Source: Prorocentrum cordatum
Lineage: Eukaryota; Sar; Dinophyceae; Prorocentrales; Prorocentraceae
Direction: 5' to 3'
NCBI GenBank assembly: GCA_963575745.1
Contig: CAUYUJ010000707.1
Location: forward strand, 17,164 to 81,163
Length of the DNA: 64,000 nt
Under the pieces are notes generated by a model. That model was not told where the DNA came from. It did not search any database and was given only the letters and a program-made list of their open reading frames with translations. This document shows, piece after piece, positions 42,541 through 53,151 of the stretch (positions within the stretch are counted from its first letter, which is position 1; each line of letters begins with the position of its first letter). A program made the translations under genes and the position numbers.

Positions 42541-43290
42541 GCTCAATATCCATGGCCACAATCTACAGCCTCCTCCTCCTCCTCTTCCTCCTCCTGTTGC
42601 TGCTCCATCCTCTCTACATTCCTCTTCTCCTCATCGTCCTCCTCCTCCTGCTCCGCCTCCCCTGCGATATATGATCCGTTTCATTTCTACTGTAATCCCC
42701 TCCCAGTGTGGGCGGAGCCTGCCTGGCTTTCACCTCGTCCTGCGCCTCCATGCGCGCCTGCCCATCGGAGGGGCCAATGGCAGGACTCTGCGTGGCAGTG
42801 GTGCACCCCCAAGCCCCCTCTGTCGGGGAAGGGGGGAAGAGAGGAGGAAAACATAAAGGAGGGGCGGTCCTCTAGGCTCTAGGGGAGGGCAGCGGTGGTT
42901 TCATGCCTGGCTGTCTTTCCGTGGGGGCGCCAGGGGCCCTGGGAGACACCGTGCACGACTCCACGACGACCGAGCTTGAGCCCGCCCCCTCACTCTGAGG
43001 GAGGGGGGGGGGGGGGGACTGCTGCTTCCGGTCCCCACGGCTCCGCTTCCACCTCAGGCTGCCGCAGGGCGGGCAAAGGCTGGCCGCTGGAACGGGAACG
43101 GGCCAATCGGATGAGCGCCAGGAAGGCCCCTGCGATTAGAGCTCTCGCGTGACCTTCCAAGCGAGGCCCTGCCAACACACCGCGCACGTACTAGGCCCGG
43201 CGTCGGAAGGAAGGAGGGGGAACCATTCACAACCAGAGGGAAAGGGAAATTCGGAATACGGGTTGGCCTGGGTCCAAGTTCGGGAAAACA
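42541..43290. other. CT-rich tract then GC-rich sequence; no gene
   Basis: (TCC)n-like pyrimidine run at 42572-42665. Nothing else supported. Confidence 0.4.
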
Positions 43291-43292
43291 GA

Positions 43293-43472
<180 letters not shown>

Positions 43473-44159
43473 AAGTCGGCGGCGCAGGGGAGCCCAAGGC
43501 GCGGTCGGCGGATGGAAATTTAAATGGTGAACGGTTTCCGTCAAACGCGCCATGCTGAAATGATCCAGCCACGGCCATGCAGATTTGTGGTGGTAGACAA
43601 GAGGCGCTGCAAAGCCAAGGTGCAACAGCCAACGCACATGCGGAGCGAAACTCAACACAACAACTTGAAGCGCAAACATAAATCAGGTGCGCTCACGCGC
43701 ACTTTTTGGCGGTCGCGGCTTCGCTCGCATCGACGACGCGGAGAAAGTCAAATGCAGCGGTTGGGGACCCAGCGGAACTGAATGCTATCCTGGCATGGAT
43801 GGCGAGGGGAAGAAGCCGCCGAAACCGACCACCGAGGGGGGGGGGTCCCGCGACAGGCGACACGACGAGCGGGCGAACGACCAGCATGCACTCAACGAGC
43901 GAACGAGTTACAGTCGAGGGCGAAATAGGGCGGACGCAGGTGGAAATGGCAGAATGCCATGGAATACGCTCAGCTCCATGTTTTTCGACCCTGGTGGGGC
44001 CGCGGGAGCTCGTGGGAGGTGGGCTCCTTCTGAAGCGACGCGGCCCCGCATGCGCACACGCGCAATCAAACACGCGCACACACACGCACACGCAACACAC
44101 AGGACAGGGACTGGCTCTGTCCAGCTTGCCTCAGGTGGTGCGCGCAAATGGCACAGAGG
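43473..44159. other. Nothing assignable
   Basis: Possibly the 3' part of the adjacent LINE; no motif identified. Confidence 0.3.
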
Positions 44160-46990
44160 TTGCCTAGCCGCCGTAGTCCGCAGCACCGTGGGAGGGAAGG
44201 AGAGGAACGGAAGGGGAGGAGCGAAGCTGCCATGATAATAAGCTCGTCACCCTCGGAGCACCTGAGCAGCTGCCGGAGAACGCCTGGCCCATTTGCCCGA
44301 GACGCGCCTGGGCCAAGCGCGCGAAAGACACTGGGCCGCCCCTGACCAGGCCTTCGGCGACGTGGCACGTCGAAAACATGGTGCCATTCAAACATGCAGT
44401 AGAGACCAACGAGAGCCGAGGCAGAGGCGAACGAAGGAGGCAATATGGGCAACTAGAACCATATTGGAGAATGTCATCTCGCGCCGCGGCGACTTGACAC
44501 TAACGGCACCCCTTCGTGGGTCCCCGAAATCTCCTGGACGCGCGCCAACTATGCGCGATCCCTTCGAGGACCGACCGTGAAAGAGAGCTCGGGACCAGGG
44601 CGCGCGAGCGCCTAAACAACATGCTAAAATCCACTCGGGGCTCGGCGGCGGCGGGGTGGAAATGCCCAAGCCTATTCTTTCTCTGGGAACGATCCGAGAC
44701 TTCGCCCCGGGGCCTCAGGAACACACGAATTCGGTGCTGGAGGGGCGGCTTATGAGTGAGGAGGTTGGAGGGCATGCAGGGCTCGATCAGTGCGGCGCAC
44801 CTGGGTGAGACAGGAGGAGCCCCTCCACCGCGGACCCTAAGGGGGCATGCAATCTAGGCGCCATCACCGGCCCCGACTTCGTCGAGGGAGGTGGGCAACT
44901 CGTGGAAATTCTAGCTGCGGAGAACGCACCTGCGCTGGGAAGCCCGACTCGCGCTCGCCAACTGTCTCGCCCGGGCGGGGGGGCCGACTTCCTTGAGGGC
45001 CTCCGGGAAGTCACGGGAGAACGCAGCGCGTGGGGCAACCGCCAGGGCCAGCAGGGCTTCGCGCCCCATGCGAACGGCCTCCGGAGTTGGGGAATGAAGC
45101 TGCGCCGCGTGGCCTCGGGCGCGGCAGCAGAAAGTGCCGCGCCGTGCAATCGCGAAAATCAGGCCGAGGTCCGAACGCTGCAAAACTTGGGCGCGCCCGA
45201 GACACTTTCGGCCGACCTCGTGTCCATGCAGTATTTCCCCCGCCAGGGCCCAGGATTATCGAGGTACTTGATGCGCTTGACCAATTTGAGGCAATCGGTT
45301 TTGACGCCAACATTCCGAAACTCACGAAAGAAAACGCCTGGGCCAAGTGCTGCTTGGAAACATATAACCGTCTTCTCGGTGCTCAAAATAGGACCGGCGG
45401 CCCAGCGACCCACGCCGGCAGACTAGCACGCAGAGCTTCGCGCGCATCGGGCACGCCCATGCCCGCGTCGTCGGCAAAAATTGCGACGGCGGCCAACCGC
45501 CTGGGAAATCTGGCGAGAAAATACACGATGATCGGGTCAAAAGCCGGGGCGAAGTCGCTGGCCGATTTTGGCGCGCCCTTGTTTCATCGATCGGGGCAAC
45601 CAGAATCCGCGATCCCCAGGGCCAGCGAAGTGGATGGAGACCCAGACCTTGTTACACATGATCTCAACGGCAGAGATGCCGTTGGCCGGCGGAACCATGG
45701 CCACTCAGACTGACCAGATAAAGGCGTCGCGAACGTCGAAGCAGCAGAAGTGCGCGCGCTGGGCCCCGGTCGGCCACGCCAGGAAAGCGCGCGGCACTCG
45801 ATGCGGCCCCGGGCGAAACCTCAATGAACGTCGACGGGCGACGTCTCGCGCAGTCGGGCATGCGGATCGTTGATCGAAAGGCTGACATTCTTGCTATGGG
45901 CGTCAGATAACGAAACTGGTCGCGTCGCATTCGGCCCTCTATGCGACGGCCACTGGGATCAACCACCCCCTGCAGAATAACAGCGCGCCTCGCCTTGCCC
46001 CGACATGACTGGCGCGAGAGGAGGCGAGCGTGCTATTCAGCTTTGCGTTGCGGGTGGATTTCTGCACGCTCGAGCTCGCCAAGTCGCCGGCGAATTTTCC
46101 CGGGAGAGCGACGCGAGATGCCGATGGGCATCCGGTTGCCGAACCCAGTCCCGCGCATCGCAGTCGACGACCTCGCGCAGCTTGGGATATGCATTCGAAG
46201 CGCGGCGTCGAAAACGCAGGTCGCCCGCGTCGACTGCGCGCGTCGCTGTCAGGGCCCACGACAGCGTCTCCGCTGGCGACGACGCCTGGCAGTGCTCGAG
46301 ACGCGCGAGCAGTCGAGCAGCTGCTGAAGAGCTTCAAGTGGATCGGGGCTGCAGCCTCCACCTGCCTTCAGCAAAATCTGGACACACTCGGGGAAGTAAA
46401 GATGTTTGGAAATCCAAGATTGAATATGCGCGGCGGCTCCGGGGACTTCTGGAACCCAGAAAACACCGGAACCAGAGGGGCGTGGTCGGGCGGGAACTCG
46501 AGGCTCAGGACATCGCTAAGCACCAAAGATTTGCGTTACGAATCCACGAGCGGGCCCGAAAACGTGCTGGTGTAAAGTCCGCCCAGCCGACCGGTAGATC
46601 CGGCCCCCCCCGCCCTCCATGCCATAAGAGCACGATGCGTAGGCATAGGTTGAACGACTTCAATACGATCGCTGGGAATAGCGTTGGAAAGCCTTCCCAG
46701 ACGATGTGTCGGTGGAATGCGTGCAGTCGTGCTGTTGCCTGGTCTCACCGTCGGCGAGAAGATTGAAGTCGCCCGGCAGAGGAGACGCGACCCTCGCGGC
46801 CGGCTGCAAGAAAGAACGGACACGTCTCAAACCATCTGTCCAGCGGCAATGGAGAACGAGGGTTCGAGGTTGAGGTTGAGGACCTGCAGGGCGCCGTTGG
46901 ACCCGCGATACATGGCCTCGAGAAGACGCCCAGGGATGAGCTCCCGAGGAATGATGCGGTCGAAGTCCTGGAGGAGTCGAGGATGAACGA
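44160..46990 (-). mobile_element. Decayed LINE: endonuclease remnant and reverse transcriptase (FADD type)
   Basis: Minus-strand remains of a non-LTR retrotransposon ORF in biological order. Endonuclease: FDRIIPRELIPGRLLEAM (about 46965-46910), VLNLNLE, then the GDFN motif at 46762-46773. Reverse transcriptase: an N-terminal NVSLSINDPHARLRE with GFARGR (45880-45800), motif A FCCFDVRDAF (45720-45750), motif B SMKQG (45576-45590), motif C IFADDAGMG (45467-45480), motif D-like KTVIC (about 45390) and GIILGPGG (about 45255). Downstream AAQLHSPTPEAVRMGREAL fits the thumb region. The frame changes at least six times and TGA stops occur between the motifs, so it is dead. It is 5'-truncated within the endonuclease. 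Motif spacing (endonuclease to A ~1 kb, A-B ~160 bp, B-C ~110 bp) is normal for LINEs. Confidence 0.75.
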
Positions 46991-47249
46991 AGGTGCGCGC
47001 GCCGCCTGCGATAACTGACGCAACGATAGGGCCCCAAACGCGGGGTCCAAGTATTTCTTATTTCTTGAACGAGATGCTGGAAGTCCTCTTCCTATCGGTG
47101 TTTCCTACAACCATATTGTATCACGTTCTGGCATGAGCTTAGCAAGTGCTTTGAATGCGCGCTAGGCTGGACGGACAGGAGCGTGGACCGAGGCAGAAGG
47201 GGCGTGCCAATTCCACGCGACGATGCTTCAATCCCACCAACCCTTTGGG
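46991..47249. other. Nothing assignable
   Basis: Boundary between the LINE relic and the satellite. Confidence 0.3.
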
Positions 47250-47800
47250 CGTGAGTGGTTTAGAGAGCTCTCTCTGTTCTCAACCCCCCTTCTTCCCCTT
47301 CGGGGAAGGGTTTACCCCTCCCCCTACCCCCTCCCCCTGGGCCTGGAGAGGGCGCCTCGCGGGTCGTTGGAGGGGTCTTTTTCGACTCCTGGGAGGGCTA
47401 AAAAACGACACCCCTCACGAGGATTCTGGCCCCGACGGGGGGAGGCAGAAAAGTGCTCCCCTCTTCTTTGAAGCCAAAATCATTGATTTTACTACGGTTT
47501 TGGCCCCATGTTGGCCTTCTAAGGGGGCAGCGCTAATTAAAGCTCCCCTCTTCTTTCAAGCCGAAATCACTGATGTTACTAAGGTTTTGGCCCCATGTTG
47601 GCCTTCTGCGGGGGCAGCGCTAATTAAAGCTCCCCTCTTCTTTGATCGATTTCCTCCAAGATGGCCCCAAGAAGCGCCCAGGAGGCACCAAGAGGCCCCA
47701 AGATGGCTCCAAGAGGCCCCCAGGAGGCCCCCAAGAGGATCCCAAACGGCCCAAAGAGGCCCCCCCGAGGCACCCAAGACGCCGAAAAGCCCATCAGGAC
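47250..47800 (+). repeat. Composite satellite, second site
   Basis: Homologous to 7850-8250: CTTCCCCTTCGGGGA flank, two leaders (AAAATCATTGATTTTACTAC at 47476 and GAAATCACTGATGTTACTAA at 47563) and a CCAAGAGGC array from 47657. Confidence 0.7.
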
Positions 47801-47844
47801 GACCCTCTACTCGCCTGGGCGTCGTTTCTGGACGGGCAGGAGGA

Positions 47845-48035
47845 GGGGCCCGAACGACTCACACCAGGACGAGGGGCCCGAACAACTCACACCACGAGAA
47901 GCCCGAACGACTCACACCAGGACGAAGAGCCCGAACGACTCACACCACGAAGAGCCCGAACGACTCACACCAGGAAGAAGGGCCCGAACGACTCACACCA
48001 AGACGAGAAGCCCGAACGACTCAAACCACGAGGAG
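47845..48035 (+). repeat. Minisatellite GCCCGAACGACTCACACCA, 7 copies
   Basis: Units of about 27 and 30 bp alternate (CACCAGGACGAGG versus CACCACGA). Followed by a pyrimidine tract to 48075. Confidence 0.85.
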
Positions 48036-48264
48036 CGCTTTCTCTCCCCCCTCCTCCGCCTCGTCCTTCTCCCGCTCCCACAACAAGGAGGATGTACAAG
48101 GAGGCGGGAGGAAGGAGGAACAGGGGAGATATGCGGGGGCAGGCGGAAACACGCCTGAAAAACACGACTGTCGGCATGCTTCGGTAGAGTTGCTGTTTTG
48201 AGATGGGCTGGTGGGGATACGCGAAGCGTGAAGAATTCTTCACACGATAGGCATGCGCATGCAC

Positions 48265-48586
48265 AGGCGGGCCAACGCCCGCAGAACAAGACGAAAAGGC
48301 CCCAGTGTAAGCTCTGGAGGAGCAGGAGCCGCCCATCGAACAGGACGCCGAGGACGACGAGGAAGCGGTAGAACCCGACCTGGGCCGCGCTGACAGCGCC
48401 GCCGCGGAGGCCACAGCCGCGGTATATATAGAGCCCAAGCTAGCCCGACACGAAGCAGTCGAGGCCGCCCTGGCAGTCGAGTGTTGTAAAACCCCCGATG
48501 CATCGCCGTCGTTTGGAGGATCAGACGGAAATCGCATACTTGAACATGCGTCCACTGTTGCGCCGGGTCACGTCGATCCGATGTAG
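48265..48586 (+). CDS. Terminal exon, unrecognised acidic protein
   Basis: Plus-strand frame with strong coding composition: TPAEQDEKAPV, an in-frame TAA at 48308-48310, ALEEQEPPIEQDAEDDEEAV, EPDLGRADSAAAEATAAVYI, EPKLARHEAVEAALAVECC and TAG at 48584-48586. There is no ATG, so this is an exon. GTAAG just before 48312 could also be an acceptor, which would exclude the TAA. The acidic start and Ala-rich helices suggest a flexible linker or adaptor region; function unknown. Its stop lies 7 bp from the stop of the opposing gene. Confidence 0.45.
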
Positions 48587-48593
48587 GCAACTG

Positions 48594-49083
48594 TCACAGG
48601 GCATCGGGCGACTGCGCGGCAGCCCGAAGCCCCGACTGGGCCTCGTTGGCGATCTCGGTGGCCCTCTCGCGGGAGATGCGGTACACATTGAAACCTCTGT
48701 AGTCGGTCTTGATGTCGTAAAACTCTTTGTGGGCGGCCGTGATCTTGAACAGGGCCGTGATGCTTTAGGTCTCCTTCTCGATGAAGTAGAGGCAGCCCTT
48801 GTAGCCGCTGGGGCCGAACTGGAAGCGCGCGGGTTGCACAACCTCACGCGATTCGTCTCGTCGAGCGACTTCTGCCACAGGCTCCCCAAAAACTGGTTCT
48901 TGGCACGGACAATGGGCGGGGCATCGAGGCGGCGCCTCAAGCCGAGGCGCTCCTTGGAGACAGGGTCGTCATAGTGCAGGCCGCGGGCGCGGACATGCTC
49001 GACAAAGTCCTTGGCGGTGGATGGCGAGCCGACCTTGATGAAGTAATTCGGATTCAACATGTAGCACTTGAGCGAGGCGCCCG
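48594..49083 (-). CDS. Last exon of an unrecognised protein, one frameshift and one TAA
   Basis: Among the clearest coding DNA in the window. It starts after a long pyrimidine tract and CTTGTTTCAG (acceptor at 49084-49086) with AGASLKCYMLNPNYFIKVGS, PSTAKDFVEHVRARGLHYDD and RAKNQFLGSLWQKSL. Near 48856 one missing base moves the frame, which goes on as SREVVQPARFQFGPSGYKG, CLYFIEKET, an in-frame TAA, SITALFKITAAHKEFYDIK, TDYRGFNVYRISRERATEI and a TGA at 48594-48596. Third positions are about nine-tenths G or C. It joins the upstream exon in phase (intron phase 1). No family recognised; it looks like a compact soluble domain. Confidence 0.65.
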
Positions 49084-49208
49084 CTGAAACAAGAAGGAGT
49101 GAAGGGAGGGAGGGAGGGGGGGAGGGAGGGAGGGAAAGGGGGGCGAAGGAACGAGGTGAAAGAATATGAGTTGTCTTAAGCAGACAACAGCAGGAGGACG
49201 TTGATACC

Positions 49209-49320
49209 TTTTCTTCTCTTCATCCTGTTCCGCAGCCTCCGATTGTCCAGAAATGCCTCCGCACTGCCTTCGACCTGCGCTTGAACCGCCTCGGGCGGCT
49301 GCTCGGCGGCCACAGAGAAC
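49209..49320 (-). CDS. Upstream exon of the 48594-49083 gene
   Basis: Frame VAAEQPPEAVQAQVEGSAEA then FLDNRRLRNRMKRRK. The exon ends at 49209/49208 with AAAAG|GTATCA, and the intron (49084-49208) is about 125 bp, GT-AG, with a polypyrimidine tract. The split codon G|CG restores Ala and the downstream frame. The 5' boundary was not fixed. CCAAGATGG-like units occur further upstream at about 49390. Confidence 0.5.
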
Positions 49321-49881
49321 GTCCGGTGGACCCCAGCACAGCCCAAGAAAGGCGGGGCACGGCCACATGACGACCAAACTCAAATCCCAAGATGGCCACA
49401 CTGGCCAAAAACGGCCCGAGTCCCTCACGGACGTCTCCATAGACCCTCCTCCAAACGGCCCACGGCCCACAACCTCCCCCCGCTGGACGGCTCCAAGACC
49501 ACCAAACGCCACCCAAAACAAGAACAAACACGAAACAGGCCCCAAGAGATCCACAAGAGGCTTCCTCTCAGCCCCTCGGATTCCCGCGAAAAGACTCGCG
49601 CGCATGCCTGTTCCTCCGCAGCAGCGTTGTAGCAACGGCTGGTCATCAACTCATGAAAAAATCAAATACGCATGCGCACACACACACACAATTTATCAAA
49701 TGGTACCACCATGGAGCGGGGCTGACTTGCCACCTGTCTGGGTGCAAGCCCTGATAGTGTGGAGCCCGACGACACATTCTCGCTTCCGCGCCACCCATGC
49801 GACCGCAACTCCCTCCCGTGCCCAAAGCGCGGTTCTCAAATATTCCCGAACAACACATTGCCGGCGTGACCCTCGAACCGT
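49321..49881. other. Mostly unassigned; possible minus exon
   Basis: A minus frame at about 49690-49858 (ENRALGTGGSCGRMGGAEA, HYQGLHPDRWQVSPAPWWYH) may be a further exon downstream of 49882-50151, but no acceptor was fixed. Confidence 0.25.
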
Positions 49882-50151
49882 CTAAAAACCGAACTCACGC
49901 ACTCTTCTTGGTTTCCACGCCTCGTTCTTCCGCCCACTCAGCTCCAATGACCGGCTGGAAGCATTGAGAGCTCGGGCGGCCGCTCGGGAGCAGGCCAACG
50001 TAGAGAGACACGCGGACCAGGCCACATGAAGTTTGGCATATCTGTTTACGTTTCTTAGCTCATGTACGCGCTTCCAGGTCCAATTGAGAAACGCAATCGT
50101 ATGTTCGAAACTCAAAATTCGAGCAACCTTTTTATCCGAGAACTTTCGCAT
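49882..50151 (-). CDS. Unrecognised 89-residue ORF or exon
   Basis: Minus-strand frame from ATG 50151 to TAG 49882, reading MRKFSDKKVARILSFEHTIA, FLNWTWKRVHELRNVNRYAK, LHVAWSACLSTLACSRAAAR and an Arg/Glu-rich end. Aromatic-rich helices and few low-complexity residues suggest real protein. A GTGAGT donor near the end (about 49897) would allow splicing to further exons. Codon third positions are less G/C-biased than in neighbouring genes. Confidence 0.4.
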   Translation of the reverse strand: MRKFSDKKVARILSFEHTIAFLNWTWKRVHELRNVNRYAKLHVAWSACLSTLACSRAAARALNASSRSLELSGRKNEAWKPRRVREFGF

Positions 50152-50585
50152 GATTGTTTCCACCCCTCGCTTGCCGTCGGGCAGTCAAGCGGTAGGCGTA
50201 CAAACAAGCCCCGCTACATTTTCACAACTCATTACCCCTTGCGGCGCCATGGTGGGCGCCCCCCCGCGAGACGGACCCCAAGATGCCCGCACTTGCGACT
50301 CCGAATCCGAACGCCATCGTCCTTCCCAGTTCGGCACGAGGGGAAAGGGCACTGGTGGAAACGGATCCTGCGCGGCCCTCGGGGCCTCCCCCTGCGTCAC
50401 CCAGGGTCGTCCTCTTAGCATTCCAGGGGCGGAGGCACGTCCCGGGAGCCCGAGAGCGCAGAAACGCCTCCCGAGCACCGCTCTTCCAGGACGCCCCTCG
50501 CGCATGCTGACCAATGGAAGCGGTTTTTTTTATACCTTCTGATGGATCATTGCCTGGGGTGCACAGAAGGGGTTTGCCCCGCAAC
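50152..50585. other. Nothing assignable
   Basis: GC-rich; no repeat or gene supported. Confidence 0.3.
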
Positions 50586-50589
50586 AGGA

Positions 50590-50861
50590 CGAGAGGAGAG
50601 GAGGAGGAGGAGGAGGAGGAGGAGGAGGAGGAAGAAGAAGTGGAGGAGGAGGAGGCCCGCGCGCACCAATCCCGGGCAAACGAAGGGTGGCCGTCGTCGG
50701 AACACGCTTTTTGTGTTTCTCCGCCGCCGCGGTGCGCCAGACGGCCAGTCGTGGGAATCCGAGACGCGGACGCACACGTTGCACGAGTGCGCATGACGAG
50801 TGCACCCTTCTTTGGGGCACGCGCGCACGCACATACCCACCCACTCACCCATCCACCCACA

Positions 50862-50903
<42 letters not shown>

Positions 50904-50933
50904 CACACACACACACGCACACACGCACAGACG

Positions 50934-50964
<31 letters not shown>

Positions 50965-50995
50965 ACACACACACACACACGCACACACACGCTTT
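50590..50995. repeat. (GGA)n and (CA)n tracts
   Basis: GGA triplets at 50595-50655 and CA dinucleotides at 50858-50995. Confidence 0.93.
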
Positions 50996-51022
50996 TCGGG
51001 CGTCAGCCGGCGCTGACCCGCC

Positions 51023-51310
51023 ATGCCGTCGGATGCGCGCGCGCCGTACGCGCGCGTGCCAAGCAGGTCGGCCCCGCACCGGACGGTGGCAATGGAAACA
51101 GAAGCCGGGCCAGCGGACAACGCCGCAGAGGCGGGCAAAAAGCTCACACGATCGAAGGCCAAAGCCGGCCAGAACTACGGCGACCACGGGCCAGCAACGC
51201 AAAGGAAAAGCGAAAGGAGTGAGAAGGGGCAAAGCAAAACCAAAGGAAACACCAAAGGACAAACCAAAGGAAAAACCAAGCAACAAAAAGCAAAACCAAA
51301 GGAAAAATAA
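51023..51310 (+). CDS. Possible Lys-rich ORF
   Basis: Frame from ATG 51023: VAMETEAGPADNAAEAGKKL then repeated TKGNTKGQTKGKTKQQK to TAA 51308. The second half is an ACCAAAGGA repeat; only the first half looks coding. Low confidence. Confidence 0.2.
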   Translation: MPSDARAPYARVPSRSAPHRTVAMETEAGPADNAAEAGKKLTRSKAKAGQNYGDHGPATQRKSERSEKGQSKTKGNTKGQTKGKTKQQKAKPKEK

Positions 51311-51513
51311 GCAAAGCAAGGACAAAGCAAAGGAAAAGGGAAAAAGGGGCAAAGCAGAAGGAGTGAGAAGCGAGCAGCGAGAAGCGACAGCTGGCAGCCA
51401 ACCGAAGGAGGAAACAGACGGACGCGAGGGACACGGGCCGACCGACGGAAGGGGAGCCGAGGGGAAAAAAAGGAGACGCCGCACACCACAAAGGCAAGGC
51501 AGGACACGAACAT

Positions 51514-51707
51514 TTAAGTCGGGCCTGTCCCCCTACAGGGGGATTTTCAACGAAAAATTAAAAAGCACGCCAAAAATAATGGAACAAAATGCTCCAAAAA
51601 TAGTCAGGAGCATTTTTTGAGTATTTGTTTGCCCTTTTTGGACTATTTTTGGGGTATTTTTATTTCTTCGTCGGAAATCCCCCTGTAGGGGGGCACGCCC
51701 GACATAA
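51514..51707. mobile_element. MITE family 1, copy 7 (194 bp)
   Basis: Ends TTAAGTCGGGCCTGTCC and GGGCACGCCCGACATAA with a perfect 8-bp duplication ACGAACAT at 51506-51513 and 51708-51715. Same long subtype as copy 1. Confidence 0.95.
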
Positions 51708-52146
51708 ACGAACATGGAAGATATCCAGCCGCAGACGGAGGCGAGAAGCAGAAACGAGGCACACCACAAAGGGCAGAAAGGGGGAAAAAGGAGAGACCAC
51801 ACGGTGGGGGGCGACTTGACGGAACCCTGGCCCGTGGGCCACGCACAGGGCGGTCGTGCCTCGGAAAGGGGGAACGGCGGGGGGAGGAGGGGGGCGACGA
51901 CAGGAAACGGACGAGGAGGGCGACGGCGGCATGGGCAGGCGGAGCGCTTCCCGCCAAGGGAACAAAGGCAACCGAACTGATCGTCCGCCCTGCTAGCGGG
52001 GATTGGTCAGGCGAGCTGCCCCCGGCCGAGGGAAAGGCTGCCGCAGAATCCAACCCGCCCTGCCGGCGGGGGAGACAGGAGACATGAACGCCAGCTGTGA
52101 GAAAACAGACGGTGGGATAACAGCAACCTGCTGGAGAACATGATTA
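51708..52146. other. Nothing assignable
   Basis: GC-rich, low complexity purine runs near 51880. Confidence 0.3.
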
Positions 52147-52340
52147 GGGGAACCGAAAATGACATAAACATAAAAACTCGGAGGTCCGCGCGGATTTCTC
52201 AGATCGGCGCTGGACCCCATCCCTGGCGCGCGGTGCGCGCCATGGGCGGCGCCGGAGGCGCCGCCGGGGGGCCCCAGCGCCGATCCGAGAAATCCGCGGG
52301 GACCTCCGAGTTTGTATATTTATGTCACTTTTTGTTCCCG
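52147..52340. mobile_element. GC-hairpin inverted-repeat element, copy 2
   Basis: GGGGAACCGAAAATGACATA and TATGTCACTTTTTGTTCCCG ends, flanked by TA on both sides; same GC-rich hairpin centre as copy 1. Confidence 0.88.
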
Positions 52341-53151
52341 TAGACAAGCTGCGGGACGACAGGCCGTGGGACCACGACCTGTTGGGATAACGAGACCGTC
52401 ATCGCGCCCGGCCGGGCGGCAGAAAACGAGGCAAGGGCGGCAAGGTCGACGCCCAGCCGGCACCACAGCGGCCGCCGGAGGGGGGGGGAAGGCGGGGCGG
52501 CGAAGGACGAGGAGCGGCGGGGAGCGCGGGTGACGACACGACCGACAAGGAAGGGGGCGAGGAGGAAGGGGGCGATGAGACGCGCACGCTGTGCAACGCA
52601 GCAGGCAAAGCGAGGACACCGCTCAGGCCGGCGTGCAGTAGGCAGTATCATGGAATGAGCCGAGGCCTGAACAGCTCTGTATGCGGGAGAGTATGGGCAT
52701 ACCACAAGATACACGTACTCCATGAGGTTGCGACTACGTCGGTCAGGAATGAATATGCACATTCGGATGAAGAAAAAATGACAGGCACAGAATACTAAGG
52801 CCAAGCCTGGGATGGCGCTCTAGCTCACGCAGGGCAGCCCTTTTTGCCACCATCAGTTCCCGAGAATTCCATGCGCAAGAAAACGTGCGCAAGCAGGAAC
52901 CTGGCTTGGGGCGCTCTAGCTCACGCAGAGCAGGGCAGCCACTTCCGCCACCACAGGTCTCCGAGCAGTTCTAAAAGCATAATGTGTGAGGCAGAATCAA
53001 CTGGCACTGAAGACAGGATGCAAGAGACAACTGACATAAACAAATCGGCAGTCTGCATTCTCAAATGGCACCACAGAAAGGGGGCAAGGCAAATCCCCAT
53101 TATCAACGAATCATGCACGCTGCAAGCTGGCCTTTCAGCGTTCGGAAATGT
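52341..53151. other. Mostly unassigned; ~105-bp spaced duplication
   Basis: GGCGCTCTAGCTCACGCAG... occurs at 52813 and 52910, each followed by GCCACCA and CCGAG. Possibly downstream introns or exons of the gene at 53152-54545; no exon fixed. Confidence 0.4.

Noticed and set aside
50222-51484. 420-residue minus-strand ORF
   Set aside because: Spans (GT)n and (TCC)n tracts; Cys/Val and Ser runs are repeat products.
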